DNA of 64,000 nucleotides from JAWPMT01 sp965601475 (GCA_965601475.1 OZ271832.1:1426001-1490000); one strand, 5' to 3'. Positions 54,670-63,825 are shown, numbered from the stretch's first letter. The notes: generated by a model from the sequence alone, not told the origin. A program made the numbers and translations.

Positions 54670-56057
54670 CGGCTTGTCTCTTGTTTGTAGGATGTAATCC
54701 AATGTTTTGGTCTCCAGCCATCTACATGGCGCGTAAGGTCTTCCTGCGGGTCAATTAGCAATTGTGCAGGTCGACCATTCAATGTCACCCACACCTCGGC
54801 ACGGACCTGTGGATCATTCAACCCCTCCCTTTGAAAATGCGACCGCAAGTAATGTGCAAACTGCAGAATCAGGTCTGGCTGCATGGCCATCTGTTTTTCC
54901 TGATGAGGGTTCAAAAACTGATGATTGATCACGGATCCCTCCCTTCCGGCCTCACCATCTTTCACATAGAAAGTCGCTGTTCCAGCTTTCTCCATCAGCA
55001 TTACACGCCATGCGAAGCGATAGCCTTCCTCCGTCCAGAAGATATTGCCCGGATATATCAAGTAACGCCAGGGAAAAACCAATTGAAAAAGGAAGAAGAT
55101 GTAAAGAAAGGGCAAAAGCATTCCTCCCCTGGCTGGCCGAGAAAGGCCGGATACTTGCAGGTCCACAGGCTCCTGATCTCCTCTGCCCCCAAGCGGCATT
55201 CCCGATAGACGGGTGATCAGCCGCTCATGCCACGCCGGCGAGAAAAAGATCGTCACTACCATGATCATGACTACCGGAAAAACCCCGATCTGGAAGAGTA
55301 ACCCTGTAATAGTATGAAAGATCACCACTGCCGCGTATGCAAGCAGGCGAGTCCTTTTCCACATCAACGCACTGACCACGAACGTATCGAAAAGCATGCC
55401 CATCCAGCTGAAGAGGTAAGCCGTCAATTTGTACTTGAACGTCCACCCTATCACTGGCAGGCTTGTCTTTGCAGGCAGCCAGATCGCCAATGGCATTGCT
55501 CGCATCAGCCAATCGTAGTTGATTTTGGCCAATCCGGCGTACATATAAACAACAGCGATTTGCACCTTGAATATGTCCACACACCATCGACTTACCTGTG
55601 GCTGGCGCAGCTGCGGTGTCCTCCTCACATCCATGGAGAATAAACGATTGGCAGGCACCCAAATCAGGAGGAAAGCCACCAGGCTCACGAAATAGTAGTG
55701 GTTGAGGTAATAGGTGATGTCAATGAGCTCTACGTAGGTAAATAGAATGAAGAAGGTAATGGCCGCAATCCGGTAATACCACCCAAAGGTAATGGCCAGA
55801 CAAGCCACTGCCATCATACCAAATACCATGTACATACCAGTCCGGGGCAATGGTGCTACCCAGTCAAAGCCAAAGTAGCTGAAATGCAGCACGGGATCCA
55901 CCAATTGTGTATCCACCCACCCCATCCAGATGTACCGAAGGGTACTGAAGAGCATCACAAGGCCAAAGGCTATTCGAAACGTAACCAATGGCGCAATGGA
56001 TGTGGGCTGCTCCAGGTATTGAATGAATTGACGGTATGGTGTTTCTGGGGATTTCAA
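54666..56057 (-). CDS. HTTM-domain membrane protein (vitamin-K gamma-carboxylase-like)
   Basis: The protein has 463 residues. The start is TTG, directly after the TAA stop of the imelysin gene. The first 260 residues contain six or more membrane segments in the HTTM pattern (RIAFGLVMLFSTLRYIWMGW, YYLNHYYFVSLVAFLLIWVP, KINYDWLMRAMPLAIWLPAK). The C-terminus (MLMEKAGTATFYVKDGEAGR...) is a soluble domain. HTTM proteins resemble vitamin K-dependent carboxylase, but the bacterial reaction is not known. In Bacteroidota they are found in operons with imelysin-like and TonB genes, as here. Confidence 0.9.
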   Translation of the reverse strand: MKSPETPYRQFIQYLEQPTSIAPLVTFRIAFGLVMLFSTLRYIWMGWVDTQLVDPVLHFSYFGFDWVAPLPRTGMYMVFGMMAVACLAITFGWYYRIAAITFFILFTYVELIDITYYLNHYYFVSLVAFLLIWVPANRLFSMDVRRTPQLRQPQVSRWCVDIFKVQIAVVYMYAGLAKINYDWLMRAMPLAIWLPAKTSLPVIGWTFKYKLTAYLFSWMGMLFDTFVVSALMWKRTRLLAYAAVVIFHTITGLLFQIGVFPVVMIMVVTIFFSPAWHERLITRLSGMPLGGRGDQEPVDLQVSGLSRPARGGMLLPFLYIFFLFQLVFPWRYLIYPGNIFWTEEGYRFAWRVMLMEKAGTATFYVKDGEAGREGSVINHQFLNPHQEKQMAMQPDLILQFAHYLRSHFQREGLNDPQVRAEVWVTLNGRPAQLLIDPQEDLTRHVDGWRPKHWITSYKQETSR

Positions 56058-57140
56058 TTAATCTCCATCTCCTGAATTGAAGGTGATGCTAATGCCCAGC
56101 AAAGAACTCATGGAGCTCTTGAAGTTGGGTGTATTGTTTTGCAGTTCATCCCGAAGGGTAGCTACTTCGTTGGCCTCTATCTGATCCGAGAGTCTCCCTT
56201 GCGGCAACGCAGCGATCGCAGCATCAATGTCAGTTATGGCTGTAAGCGTCGTCGTCACCAATTCCGGTCCACCTTCTACAGCAGCCAGGTAATCATCAAA
56301 TCCGGTGATGTTCTGCCCCGTTCTGGTCCTGCCCGACCAGATATTTTTTGAGTTTTCAAAATGCTCAACAATCAGATCCCTGGAAATGCCACTGTAGAAA
56401 GCTTCGACCAAGGTGGGATCTGCCCCGGCTTGTCCTGCTGTAAGTCCGGCAGGCAACTCTACCTTAAAGTTCTTGAGGTTCTCATAGTCCTGGACAAACT
56501 CATTGTAAAGCAAGGAAATGGAACTGCCAGCCGAAGTACCCTCATCGGCCACAAACTCTTCCAAATAGGTATTTTGCCACGCCGCGACGATGGCATCAAA
56601 GGTTGTTTCAAGCTCATCCACAATAAGCAACAGATAGTCCATACGTTGCTGATTGAAGGCGGCCACGAGCTCCGCGTTGGTCTGGCCATTCCCATAAATA
56701 AGGTACTCCACCGCAAAGAATCCCCGTATATCGCGATCAAATGTAGCCTCAAGATTAAAGCTGGCGTCCAGAATATTTGCCTCGACCTGGTTCTCATCAA
56801 CCGGGAATACGCCCAGCACAGTGCTGTACGGGCCCAAAGGCAAATTGGCCGGCCCAAATCCAAATGCCGAGCAGTGCTGATGATCGGTCACTGCCTGTAC
56901 CCAGGCACTACGTAGCGATTCCAGGTTTGCTTCGGTTGTACTTTGGCTAAATGTACCAGCCGCAGTGGCCAGGTTGTTGACGCTGGCTTGCAAGGCTTGA
57001 AAATTGGGCACAATCAGGTCATTGGCCAAACTTCCAAGCAAAACACCACGATCAAAACCAGGATCATCTATAGGATCATCGTCTCCACAAGCCACCAAAA
57101 GACCTACTATGGCCATAAACATGATCAATGACACTTTCAT
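56058..57140 (-). CDS. Imelysin-like (M75) lipoprotein
   Basis: I use the ATG at 57140, because it begins a lipoprotein signal (VGLLVACGDD). The protein has about 360 residues, mostly helical, with the imelysin pattern: LPLGPYSTVLGVFPVD, VEANILDASFNL and GFFAVEYLIYG (residues 140-150). In the iron-binding GxHxxE site of EfeO/IrpA-like imelysins the His is replaced: here it is F142, while E145 is kept. Imelysins take part in iron uptake; a His-less branch is known from Bacteroidota. The stop (TAA) abuts the TTG of the HTTM gene. Confidence 0.88.
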   Translation of the reverse strand: MKVSLIMFMAIVGLLVACGDDDPIDDPGFDRGVLLGSLANDLIVPNFQALQASVNNLATAAGTFSQSTTEANLESLRSAWVQAVTDHQHCSAFGFGPANLPLGPYSTVLGVFPVDENQVEANILDASFNLEATFDRDIRGFFAVEYLIYGNGQTNAELVAAFNQQRMDYLLLIVDELETTFDAIVAAWQNTYLEEFVADEGTSAGSSISLLYNEFVQDYENLKNFKVELPAGLTAGQAGADPTLVEAFYSGISRDLIVEHFENSKNIWSGRTRTGQNITGFDDYLAAVEGGPELVTTTLTAITDIDAAIAALPQGRLSDQIEANEVATLRDELQNNTPNFKSSMSSLLGISITFNSGDGD

Positions 57141-57256
57141 CGCATCAACCCCACTCCTTCTATAAAATGCTGTATTTGTTCTTTTCATCCTTATAAATGC
57201 CAAAACCTCATCGCTTGGGCGACAAGGTTGAGGATTAATTTGTATCTACCTAATGT

Positions 57257-58339
57257 TTATGTCGGGTCATTGATATAGAAGCTTGCCACTTCCGCATCTG
57301 TGAAACCATATATCGCCTGAATATCATCAATCGCCTGACGGAGGTCGGCCAACAAGGAGGCATCGTTGAGGAATCGATAGCTCAGGGGGGTCTCGCCGGC
57401 TGGCGCCTGTAGCAAAGCCAGAATTCCGTCAATTTGTGCGTCCGTGATCTGCTTATCAGCTATCCCTCTGAATCCATGCGTGAACCCAACACCCTCGGCA
57501 TAAGCATGCATGGCATCGCCCAGAGCAGCTTCATCTCCCCCTGCAGCCTGCAGTTGGGTGATGGTCGCGTTGCAATAGTAGATCACCGTTGCATAGTTGG
57601 ACCGCTCCCAATTCAGCTTGAAGTCATCCAACGCTTGATCCCGTACATCGTTGAATGTCTCTCCCGCCTCGATGGCAGCTTTTGCCGTAATCAAATTGGT
57701 TCTGATGTCATAGAAGAAACCCATCTGAGTCTCATTGAAGGACCTGCGGCGGGCGTAAGTGGCCGCAGCTGTGGTTGTGGACGGATCGAAGGACGGATCA
57801 GTCCCCAATACTTTTACCAATTGATCGATAGATGCACTTGTCAAGTCACCGTTGATCACGGTAAGGGCGTGATTGTATAGTGCTGCCCCAAAGGACCCTT
57901 TTTGCACCATTTGCTCCAGTTCCAAGCCATTCTCATCCAATAGCCTGGACCCCAAAAGGCCACCCTCTTCGCCATCGGCAGGTGTGCCCGCTCCAGGATT
58001 CTGGAATCCGGCATCAGAATTGGCAGCGCTGACCAACTCCACCAACCAGTTTTCGACCAATGACCGATAGCTCGGAAGCGTTACCGCCGATAGTGTCGAG
58101 GGATATTCGATCGCGTCGATCGTGGTACCTCCCTGGGCATTTGCCTCTGCATCGTTGGCAGCCGATGTCATGGCCGACAGTTCATCTATCACAGTCGTTT
58201 CCGCAGTCACATTGGCATCAAAGGATGCTGAAACATAGCTTGTAGGTATTTCCAATTGCGGCTCGCTTCCGTCGTCGTCACCACAACTCACCAACAGTGC
58301 CGCAAAACTCAAGGCCAAGGGCCAGTGATTTATTTTCAT
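57257..58339 (-). CDS. DUF4856-family lipoprotein
   Basis: The protein has 360 residues and a lipobox ending ALLVSCGDDD. It is helical (for example VQKGSFGAALYNHALTVING, MGFFYDIRTNLITAKAAIEA, NYATVIYYCNATITQLQAAG), matching DUF4856, a family seen with imelysin genes in Bacteroidota. It is the first gene of the four-gene operon, 44 bases behind the Fur-like box at 58383. Probably a periplasmic or outer-membrane metal-binding protein; function not shown. Confidence 0.88.
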   Translation of the reverse strand: MKINHWPLALSFAALLVSCGDDDGSEPQLEIPTSYVSASFDANVTAETTVIDELSAMTSAANDAEANAQGGTTIDAIEYPSTLSAVTLPSYRSLVENWLVELVSAANSDAGFQNPGAGTPADGEEGGLLGSRLLDENGLELEQMVQKGSFGAALYNHALTVINGDLTSASIDQLVKVLGTDPSFDPSTTTAAATYARRRSFNETQMGFFYDIRTNLITAKAAIEAGETFNDVRDQALDDFKLNWERSNYATVIYYCNATITQLQAAGGDEAALGDAMHAYAEGVGFTHGFRGIADKQITDAQIDGILALLQAPAGETPLSYRFLNDASLLADLRQAIDDIQAIYGFTDAEVASFYINDPT

Positions 58340-58382
58340 CGCTCTTAATAATCTTTATTTCTCTAGTTTCTTCGTCTTGTTA

Positions 58383-58399
58383 TTTAGATTCATTCTAAA
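58383..58399. promoter_or_regulatory. Fur-like inverted repeat upstream of the DUF4856-imelysin-HTTM-TonB operon
   Basis: The sequence TTTAGATT-C-ATTCTAAA is an inverted repeat with 7 of 8 pairs, in the 7-1-7-like form typical of Fur-family sites. It lies 44 bases upstream of the ATG of the DUF4856 gene, where a repressor would block the promoter. The second such site is at 61742. Confidence 0.55.
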
Positions 58400-58689
58400 C
58401 ACTGCAAAGATTGGGTCAGCACCAAAACCTGACAATAACGAGAGGTAGGGAATTGATATCACTAGTCCTAGGGATATAGCTGAAAGCCATGCAACACCCT
58501 TCTATATAGTCGCAACCTATAGCAACGATTGCACTTGCCAGAATCTGCCTGTCTGGCCTGCAATGGCCTATTCGCAAGGCCTGGGATTGCCAGCAAACCA
58601 CCAGGCAAAAGGACCTTGGGGCTTGAATTATGAGATTTTGACCTATCTTCAAGAAATTTCTGGTCAAATCGCAAAAATCATAATTTATC
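58400..58689. other. Intergenic, divergent promoters
   Basis: This stretch separates the iron-type operon (leftward) from the Gfo/Idh/MocA gene (rightward). No gene and no clear hairpin are seen. The region 58560-58600 is GC-richer with the palindrome-like AGGCCATTGCAGGCCA on the minus strand. Confidence 0.4.
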
Positions 58690-60171
58690 ATGCATGAAAA
58701 TATGAAAAATGGAAGACGAGACTTCATCAAGAAGTCTGGCACTGCATTGGCGAGCATCGCCATTGTGCCCAGTCACGTCGTGTCTGGACTTGGACATGTA
58801 CAACCCAGTGACAAGCTCAATATTGCAGGTATTGGTGTTGGTGGCATGGGCCGCGCTAATCTTAGAAACCTAAAATCACAAAACATTGTGGCCCTCGCAG
58901 ATGTGGATTGGAAATACGCCCAGCGTTGTTTTGATGATTATCCTGATGCGAAGCGCTATAAAGATTATCGCAAGATGCTGGACGAGATGGACAGCGACAT
59001 TGATGCGGTGGTCATCGGTACCCCCGACCATACACACTATGTCACCGCTGCAGATTCGATGCGGGCGGGAAAACATGTCTATTTGCAGAAGCCACTGACG
59101 CACTCGGTGTATGAATCACGAAAACTTCGCGAACTGGCTCAAGAGACTGGTGTAGCCACGCAGATGGGAAATCAAGGCAACTCCAGCGACAACATGCGTA
59201 AGGTATGTGAGTGGATCTGGAATGGCGAGATCGGCGAAGTGAGCAAAGTGGACGCCTGGACGGACCGGCCCATTTGGCCCCAGGGGCTACAACGTCCCAC
59301 GGACACACCTGCGACGCCATCCACATTGGATTGGGACCTGTTCATCGGCCCCGCTGCGAGTCGTCCTTACCACCCTTCTTATACGCCCTGGAACTGGAGA
59401 GCGTGGTGGGACTTCGGAACTGGTGCGCTAGGTGACATGGCCTGCCACATCATGGATCCGGTATACAAGGCGCTGGAACTGGGCTTCCCATATGCTTTCG
59501 AAGCTTCGTCGTCACAGGTGAATACGGAAAGCGCCCCTGTAGCTGAGAAGGTGACTTACTATTTCAATGCACGGCCTCAAAAAGGCAAAGTCAACATGCC
59601 TGCTGTTGAATTCAGTTGGTATGACGGTGGTTTGAAGCCAGATCGTCCAGAAGGCTTGAAGCCAGGATGGTACCCAGGCGACCAGCGAGGTTGGGGTGGT
59701 GCCATATTCTACGGCACCAAAGGCACATTGATTTGTGGTACTTATGCACTAGATCCATTCATTATAGGTCGTGAGGACAACCCTCCTCCTGTCACCAATG
59801 AGTTAAGGAGAATTCCGGATGCTATGGCAGGTGGTCACGAGATGGATTGGGTGAGAGCCTGTAAAGAAGACAAAGACAGCAGGGTAGAATGTAGCTCCAA
59901 CTTTGAGTATGCTGGTCCGCTTAACGAAACCGTGGTTGCTGGTAACCTGGCGGTGAGATTGCAGGATTTGCGAAGAAAACTGGAGTGGGATGCTGAAAAT
60001 ATGCGCATTACCAACATCAGCAACAGCGATGAAATTCGCGTGGTAACGACGGACAGCTTCACGGTTGTTGATGGCGATCCGCGATTTGACACCAAATACG
60101 CTACCATGAATGCCAAAGCTGCTGCTGAAGAATATGTCAAAAGAACGTACAGAGAAGGCTGGCAGTATTAA
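58690..60171 (+). CDS. Tat-exported Gfo/Idh/MocA-family oxidoreductase
   Basis: The protein has 493 residues. The first residues include a Tat signal (GRRDFIKKSGTALASIAI), so the folded enzyme is exported; an ATG four codons in (58702) is another possible start. The Rossmann motif is AGIGVGGMGRANL, and the conserved EKP-like motif of the family is seen as HVYLQKPL, where Glu is replaced by Gln; the Lys-Pro is kept. A C-terminal alpha/beta domain follows. It oxidises or reduces a sugar using bound NAD(P). It is followed by a DUF1080 lipoprotein 28 bases downstream, a frequent partner. Confidence 0.9.
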   Translation: MHENMKNGRRDFIKKSGTALASIAIVPSHVVSGLGHVQPSDKLNIAGIGVGGMGRANLRNLKSQNIVALADVDWKYAQRCFDDYPDAKRYKDYRKMLDEMDSDIDAVVIGTPDHTHYVTAADSMRAGKHVYLQKPLTHSVYESRKLRELAQETGVATQMGNQGNSSDNMRKVCEWIWNGEIGEVSKVDAWTDRPIWPQGLQRPTDTPATPSTLDWDLFIGPAASRPYHPSYTPWNWRAWWDFGTGALGDMACHIMDPVYKALELGFPYAFEASSSQVNTESAPVAEKVTYYFNARPQKGKVNMPAVEFSWYDGGLKPDRPEGLKPGWYPGDQRGWGGAIFYGTKGTLICGTYALDPFIIGREDNPPPVTNELRRIPDAMAGGHEMDWVRACKEDKDSRVECSSNFEYAGPLNETVVAGNLAVRLQDLRRKLEWDAENMRITNISNSDEIRVVTTDSFTVVDGDPRFDTKYATMNAKAAAEEYVKRTYREGWQY

Positions 60172-60199
60172 TTTTACTCTAACCATCAACGAGACTAAC

Positions 60200-61006
60200 A
60201 TGAAAAATTCATTTTTGATTTTAACCATTTTTGCCGCATTCCTAGTAGCATGCGGTCCTGGAAAACAGGAAGCTGCCACTGACGAGGCTGCGACCGAGGA
60301 ACCTGCTGCTGAGGTTGCAGCAGAACCTGCTCAGAACACGCTGACTGAAGCGGAGATAGCTGACGGCTGGAAGCTCCTTTTTGACGGGGAGACCTCCAGT
60401 GGCTGGCGAGGCTACCAAAAGGAGAACTTCCCAGCAGCCTGGAGAGTCCAGGATGGTGCCATTCAAATTCAGGGATCCGGCAGAGGTGAAGCTGGAGCTG
60501 AAGACGGTGGCGACATCCTCTACGGAGAGCAGAAGTTTTCAAGCTTCCACTTCAAAGTCGAGTGGAAAGTTGCTGAAGCTTCCAACTCCGGCATTTTCTA
60601 CCTTGGCCAGGAGAAGCCAGAGTTTGACTACATCTGGAAATCTGCTCCTGAAATGCAGGTATTGGACAACATCAATCACCCTGATGCACAATTGGGCAAG
60701 GACCAAAACAGACAGGCAGGATCTCTGTATGACCTGATCCCTGCTCAACCACAAAATGCAAGACCTGTGGGCGAGTGGAACCAGGCAGAGGTATTGGTTC
60801 GCGGAAATGAAATCAGGCACATTCAGAACGGAGATACAGTGGTTCGATACAATTCAGACTCTGAGGAGTTCATCGCACTGATCGCCGATAGCAAGTGGCC
60901 TCCAATCAACCCCAACTGGGCAGATTTTGCCTCCGAGGGTTATGTTGGCTTGCAGGATCACGGTGATGATGTTTGGTTCCGAAATATCAAAATCAAGGAG
61001 CTGTAA
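60200..61006 (+). CDS. DUF1080 (3-keto-disaccharide hydrolase-like) lipoprotein
   Basis: The ATG at 60200 begins a lipoprotein signal (FLVACGPG). An acidic, Ala/Glu-rich linker (about 20-50) precedes the DUF1080 domain (about 50-268): DGWKLLFDGETSSGWRGYQK, then GDILYGEQKFSSFHFKVEWK, GIFYLGQE and AEVLVRGNEIRHIQNGDTVV. DUF1080 enzymes are glucanase-like jelly rolls that hydrolyse 3-ketosugars, which fits the neighbouring oxidoreductase that can make a 3-keto group. A terminator follows at 61032. Confidence 0.9.
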   Translation: MKNSFLILTIFAAFLVACGPGKQEAATDEAATEEPAAEVAAEPAQNTLTEAEIADGWKLLFDGETSSGWRGYQKENFPAAWRVQDGAIQIQGSGRGEAGAEDGGDILYGEQKFSSFHFKVEWKVAEASNSGIFYLGQEKPEFDYIWKSAPEMQVLDNINHPDAQLGKDQNRQAGSLYDLIPAQPQNARPVGEWNQAEVLVRGNEIRHIQNGDTVVRYNSDSEEFIALIADSKWPPINPNWADFASEGYVGLQDHGDDVWFRNIKIKEL

Positions 61007-61019
61007 GCATCATTCCTAC

Positions 61020-61280
61020 TTACAAACTATTCCCAGGGCACTTCGGTGCTCTGGGATTTTTTTTGTCAGCCATTGCTTCAGCAACTTTAGGCACTTCGGC
61101 AGCTGGGACCTCACGATAGTCGACCCCGATGTACTTCTCGATCAAGTAAGGACACCCCACCTTCATGAGTGCCCTGCGAATGACGGCCTCCTTCTCCTCT
61201 GGGTGCTCCTGGACCTTTTCTTCAAGATCTAACAGGATGCGATCGAAATCAGTAATGGTTTGTGTTTCCATGTTATTCAT
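61020..61280 (-). CDS. Small unknown protein translationally coupled to the DUF6686-like gene
   Basis: I use the ATG at 61280, which overlaps the upstream stop (ATGAATAA) and gives 86 residues. I do not recognise the family. The sequence METQTITDFDRILLDLEEKV, a helix with KEAVIRRALMKVGCPYLIEK and a basic, Pro-rich end is seen. Its last codons contain the terminator of the neighbouring gene on the other strand. Confidence 0.6.
   Translation of the reverse strand: MNNMETQTITDFDRILLDLEEKVQEHPEEKEAVIRRALMKVGCPYLIEKYIGVDYREVPAAEVPKVAEAMADKKNPRAPKCPGNSL
61032..61064 (+). terminator. Intrinsic terminator with UUCG loop after the DUF1080 gene
   Basis: The stem CCCAGGGCAC / GTGCTCTGGG (61032-61041 with 61046-61055) closes a TTCG loop and is followed by eight T. 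It lies inside the 3' coding end of the small gene on the minus strand. Confidence 0.85.
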
Positions 61281-61599
61281 AGATGATTTGAAATGCCTCA
61301 TACAGCGTCAATGCTTCTTTCACTTGCCCGATCAATAGCGCCACTTCTTCCTCTGCGAGGCAAAACCCGATACAGGCATAGGGGTTTTTGACAATCGCCT
61401 TATGCTCCTCATGCATTTGATAGTGAAAATCTGTCTGTTCCAAACCCTCCAGGACCTTTCTGAACTGATCTAGCTCGATGAGTGTGAATGATGCACAAGC
61501 GCTCTTGTAGGACAATGAAAAGGTCTTGCAGCATTTGCAATATGCGATCTGCGAGTCTTTGTTGGCTGATAATTCAATGTATTGGTCTATCGAACACAT
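61273..61599 (-). CDS. Small Cys-containing protein, possibly DUF6686
   Basis: The protein has 108 residues and no signal peptide. It has a Cys cluster (YCKCCKTFSLSYKSACASFT) followed by LIELDQFRKVLEGLEQ, a pattern I link to DUF6686, a Bacteroidota family of unknown function. Further Cys lie in the C-terminal part (ACIGFCLAEEE). A metal or redox role is plausible. It has a Fur-like box about 143 bases upstream and is coupled to the next small gene by overlapping stop and start. Confidence 0.6.
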   Translation of the reverse strand: MCSIDQYIELSANKDSQIAYCKCCKTFSLSYKSACASFTLIELDQFRKVLEGLEQTDFHYQMHEEHKAIVKNPYACIGFCLAEEEVALLIGQVKEALTLYEAFQIIYE

Positions 61600-61892
61600 G
61601 TTTCATGTTATCATGGGTATAAAATCGTCTCCCAATCGACCATGCAGCCCATCAAAAAACAGCGCATAGCCTATAGGGACTTTTAAAAAACCATTCGGTG
61701 ATTAATGAAGAAGCCCTCCAGAAGTGAAGACAGCATCTCTCTTATTTAGAATGATTCTACATAAGCGAAATTGCATGGGAACGAGGAGCATGGCAATAGC
61801 TATAAGTGGCCAAATTGACTCACTATGGATAGCAGGGCCTTCCCTAGAACTAGTGACCAATCAAAGTTAGCTTGGGCGCTGTGATGGCTTAA
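61600..61892. other. Intergenic with Fur-like site
   Basis: No gene or tRNA is seen. The stretch contains the Fur-like palindrome at 61742-61764 and should hold the promoter of the leftward small-gene pair. Confidence 0.4.
61742..61764. promoter_or_regulatory. Fur-like inverted repeat upstream of the small-gene pair
   Basis: TTATTTAGAAT-G-ATTCTACATAA is an inverted repeat with 10 of 11 pairs, sharing the TTTAGAxTxATTCTA core with the box at 58383. It lies in front of the leftward small-gene pair. Confidence 0.5.
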
Positions 61893-63776
61893 TCAAATGG
61901 AATTAACAAGAGGCAATTGCACTGTAAAGGTGGTGCCTTGATTTTCCTGACTCTTCACTTCGATCTTGCCTTTGTTGAGTTCAACGAATTCGTAGACTAA
62001 CTGCAAGCCCAAGCCCAGACCTGCCTCTCCGGAGGTGCCTCGCGTCGACAGGTTTTCATTCAGCTTGAAAAGGCTTTGGAGCTTCGCGTTATTCATACCT
62101 ACGCCGTCATCGGCGATGTGAATACTGCCCAATTTCGCTCCCCGATTGGCAGATATCTTGATGTGACCTTCATCAGGGGTAAACTTGATGGCATTGTTGA
62201 TGAGGTTCCTCAGGATGGTGGATGTGGTATTGCGATCTGCATAGATGACAAAGTCTTCCTCAATCCTGCTGTCCAGTTTTATTTTTTTCGATGCGGCCAT
62301 GTCTTTGAACATGTCAATTACCTCTGCCAGCATCACATTGAGGTTGATGTTTTCCGGTACATATGGAAAGTGTCCCCTTTGCTGCAACGCCCAATGGAGC
62401 AGGTTGTCGAGGAGCTTGACGAGCCGATCGACGGAGTGTTCCATCTTGTCCATCATGTCCTTCAGCTGATCGGTCTTCTTATCGTCCAGAAAGTACCTCG
62501 TGACGCTGATCAGACCACTGAGCATATTCACTGGACCTCGAAGGTCATGAGAAATAATGGAGAAGAATTTGTCCTTCGTCTGATTGAGCTTCAGCAAGTC
62601 GTCTTTTTGCACTTCGAGCTGTCTATTTAGCCGGATTTTGGCTTTGGAAGAGGAGTAGATGATGATCACCAGGCTGATGACGATGAACAGGATAATTCCC
62701 CCCGTGATCATGATGATCTGGTTGCTTCTTCTTTGCTCCAATAAAAGGTCCACCTCCGCCTGTTTCTGTCCCACCTCGAACTCCGTCCGCAGGTTGGCAA
62801 GTCGTTGAGTAGTTTCCAGGTTTTGTATACTATCCTTGTAACAGTAGTGCTGGGTTTGATAGGCGATGGCCTGTTCAAAGTCTCCACGCTCCAGATAGAG
62901 CTGAAATAACAAGTAGGATGCATCTCTCACCTGTTCTTTGAGCCCTTCATCCTTAGCCATTTCGAGGCCAATCATGGTGTTTTCGATGGCTTCCTCTTCA
63001 TTTCCTTCTTCAAAAAAGATGTTCCCTAACTGGTTGTAGAAATCTGCCATACCGTAGCGGTCGCCCAGTGGCTCAAGCATCTTTATCGCTCTCTTGAGAT
63101 CAACCCTCGCCCTTTCGGTCTCGCCACTTTTCCAATATACCAAGGCCCGATTACCAATGATGTAGGCAAGACCCAGTGTCATTCCGATATCTTCCAAAAT
63201 TGGTTCGGATTCATTGTAGTAGGCCATAGCCGAATCGTACCTGCCAATCAGGTAATAGTCGTAGCCAGTGTTCAGCAAGGTAAGGGCCAACTTCTGACGG
63301 TCTCCGGAGTTTCTAAGAATCTGGATGGTCTTGGAACCGTACAGCAAGGCATTCTCGGAATCCCCATTCTGTGTGTAGCAATTGGAGATCTCAGCGTAGA
63401 TGTTGCCCAGGAGCGGTCTAAAATCTTCCCTTACGGCTGCCTTATTGGCTCCTTCTATCAAAAACTCCAGGGACTTTCCCAGGTTGCCCATGAGTCGATG
63501 CGCTACGCCTATTCGGAGATAAGCTTTGATCACATATTCCTCATTTTCAGTTTTGCGAGCCAACTCCAGGGTCTCATTGCCATACTGAAGGATATCGTCA
63601 GGTGAAATCGAAAATCGAGAAAGCAGGTAGAAAGCCTCAATCCGCTGCTCATCCCGCAGACGCTCATTTTCCAGGACGTTGCGAATGCTGTCGGCCTTGT
63701 TTTGATCCTGGGAATGGGCAGCACAAACAAGAAATGCACAGCAAATAATCAGAGCTTTTCTAATTACGCTGTGCAT
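61893..63776 (-). CDS. Exported-sensor histidine kinase with TPR repeats
   Basis: I use the ATG at 63776, where a signal peptide starts. The protein (627 residues) has a periplasmic TPR region (about 60-330; for example AYLRIGVAHRLMGNLGKSLE, FYNQLGNIFFEEGNEEEAIE), a membrane segment (about 358-385), and a cytoplasmic kinase: H410 in FFSIISHDLRGPVNMLSG, the N-box NLINNAIKFTPDEG, ADDGVGM and GLGLGLQLVYEFVE. The TPR sensor should detect a protein or peptide. No response regulator gene is next to it. Confidence 0.92.
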   Translation of the reverse strand: MHSVIRKALIICCAFLVCAAHSQDQNKADSIRNVLENERLRDEQRIEAFYLLSRFSISPDDILQYGNETLELARKTENEEYVIKAYLRIGVAHRLMGNLGKSLEFLIEGANKAAVREDFRPLLGNIYAEISNCYTQNGDSENALLYGSKTIQILRNSGDRQKLALTLLNTGYDYYLIGRYDSAMAYYNESEPILEDIGMTLGLAYIIGNRALVYWKSGETERARVDLKRAIKMLEPLGDRYGMADFYNQLGNIFFEEGNEEEAIENTMIGLEMAKDEGLKEQVRDASYLLFQLYLERGDFEQAIAYQTQHYCYKDSIQNLETTQRLANLRTEFEVGQKQAEVDLLLEQRRSNQIIMITGGIILFIVISLVIIIYSSSKAKIRLNRQLEVQKDDLLKLNQTKDKFFSIISHDLRGPVNMLSGLISVTRYFLDDKKTDQLKDMMDKMEHSVDRLVKLLDNLLHWALQQRGHFPYVPENINLNVMLAEVIDMFKDMAASKKIKLDSRIEEDFVIYADRNTTSTILRNLINNAIKFTPDEGHIKISANRGAKLGSIHIADDGVGMNNAKLQSLFKLNENLSTRGTSGEAGLGLGLQLVYEFVELNKGKIEVKSQENQGTTFTVQLPLVNSI

Positions 63777-63825
63777 TTGTAGTGTCTTTGTCGCCGATCT
63801 ATACTCCAAGGATCATTTACGCAGC

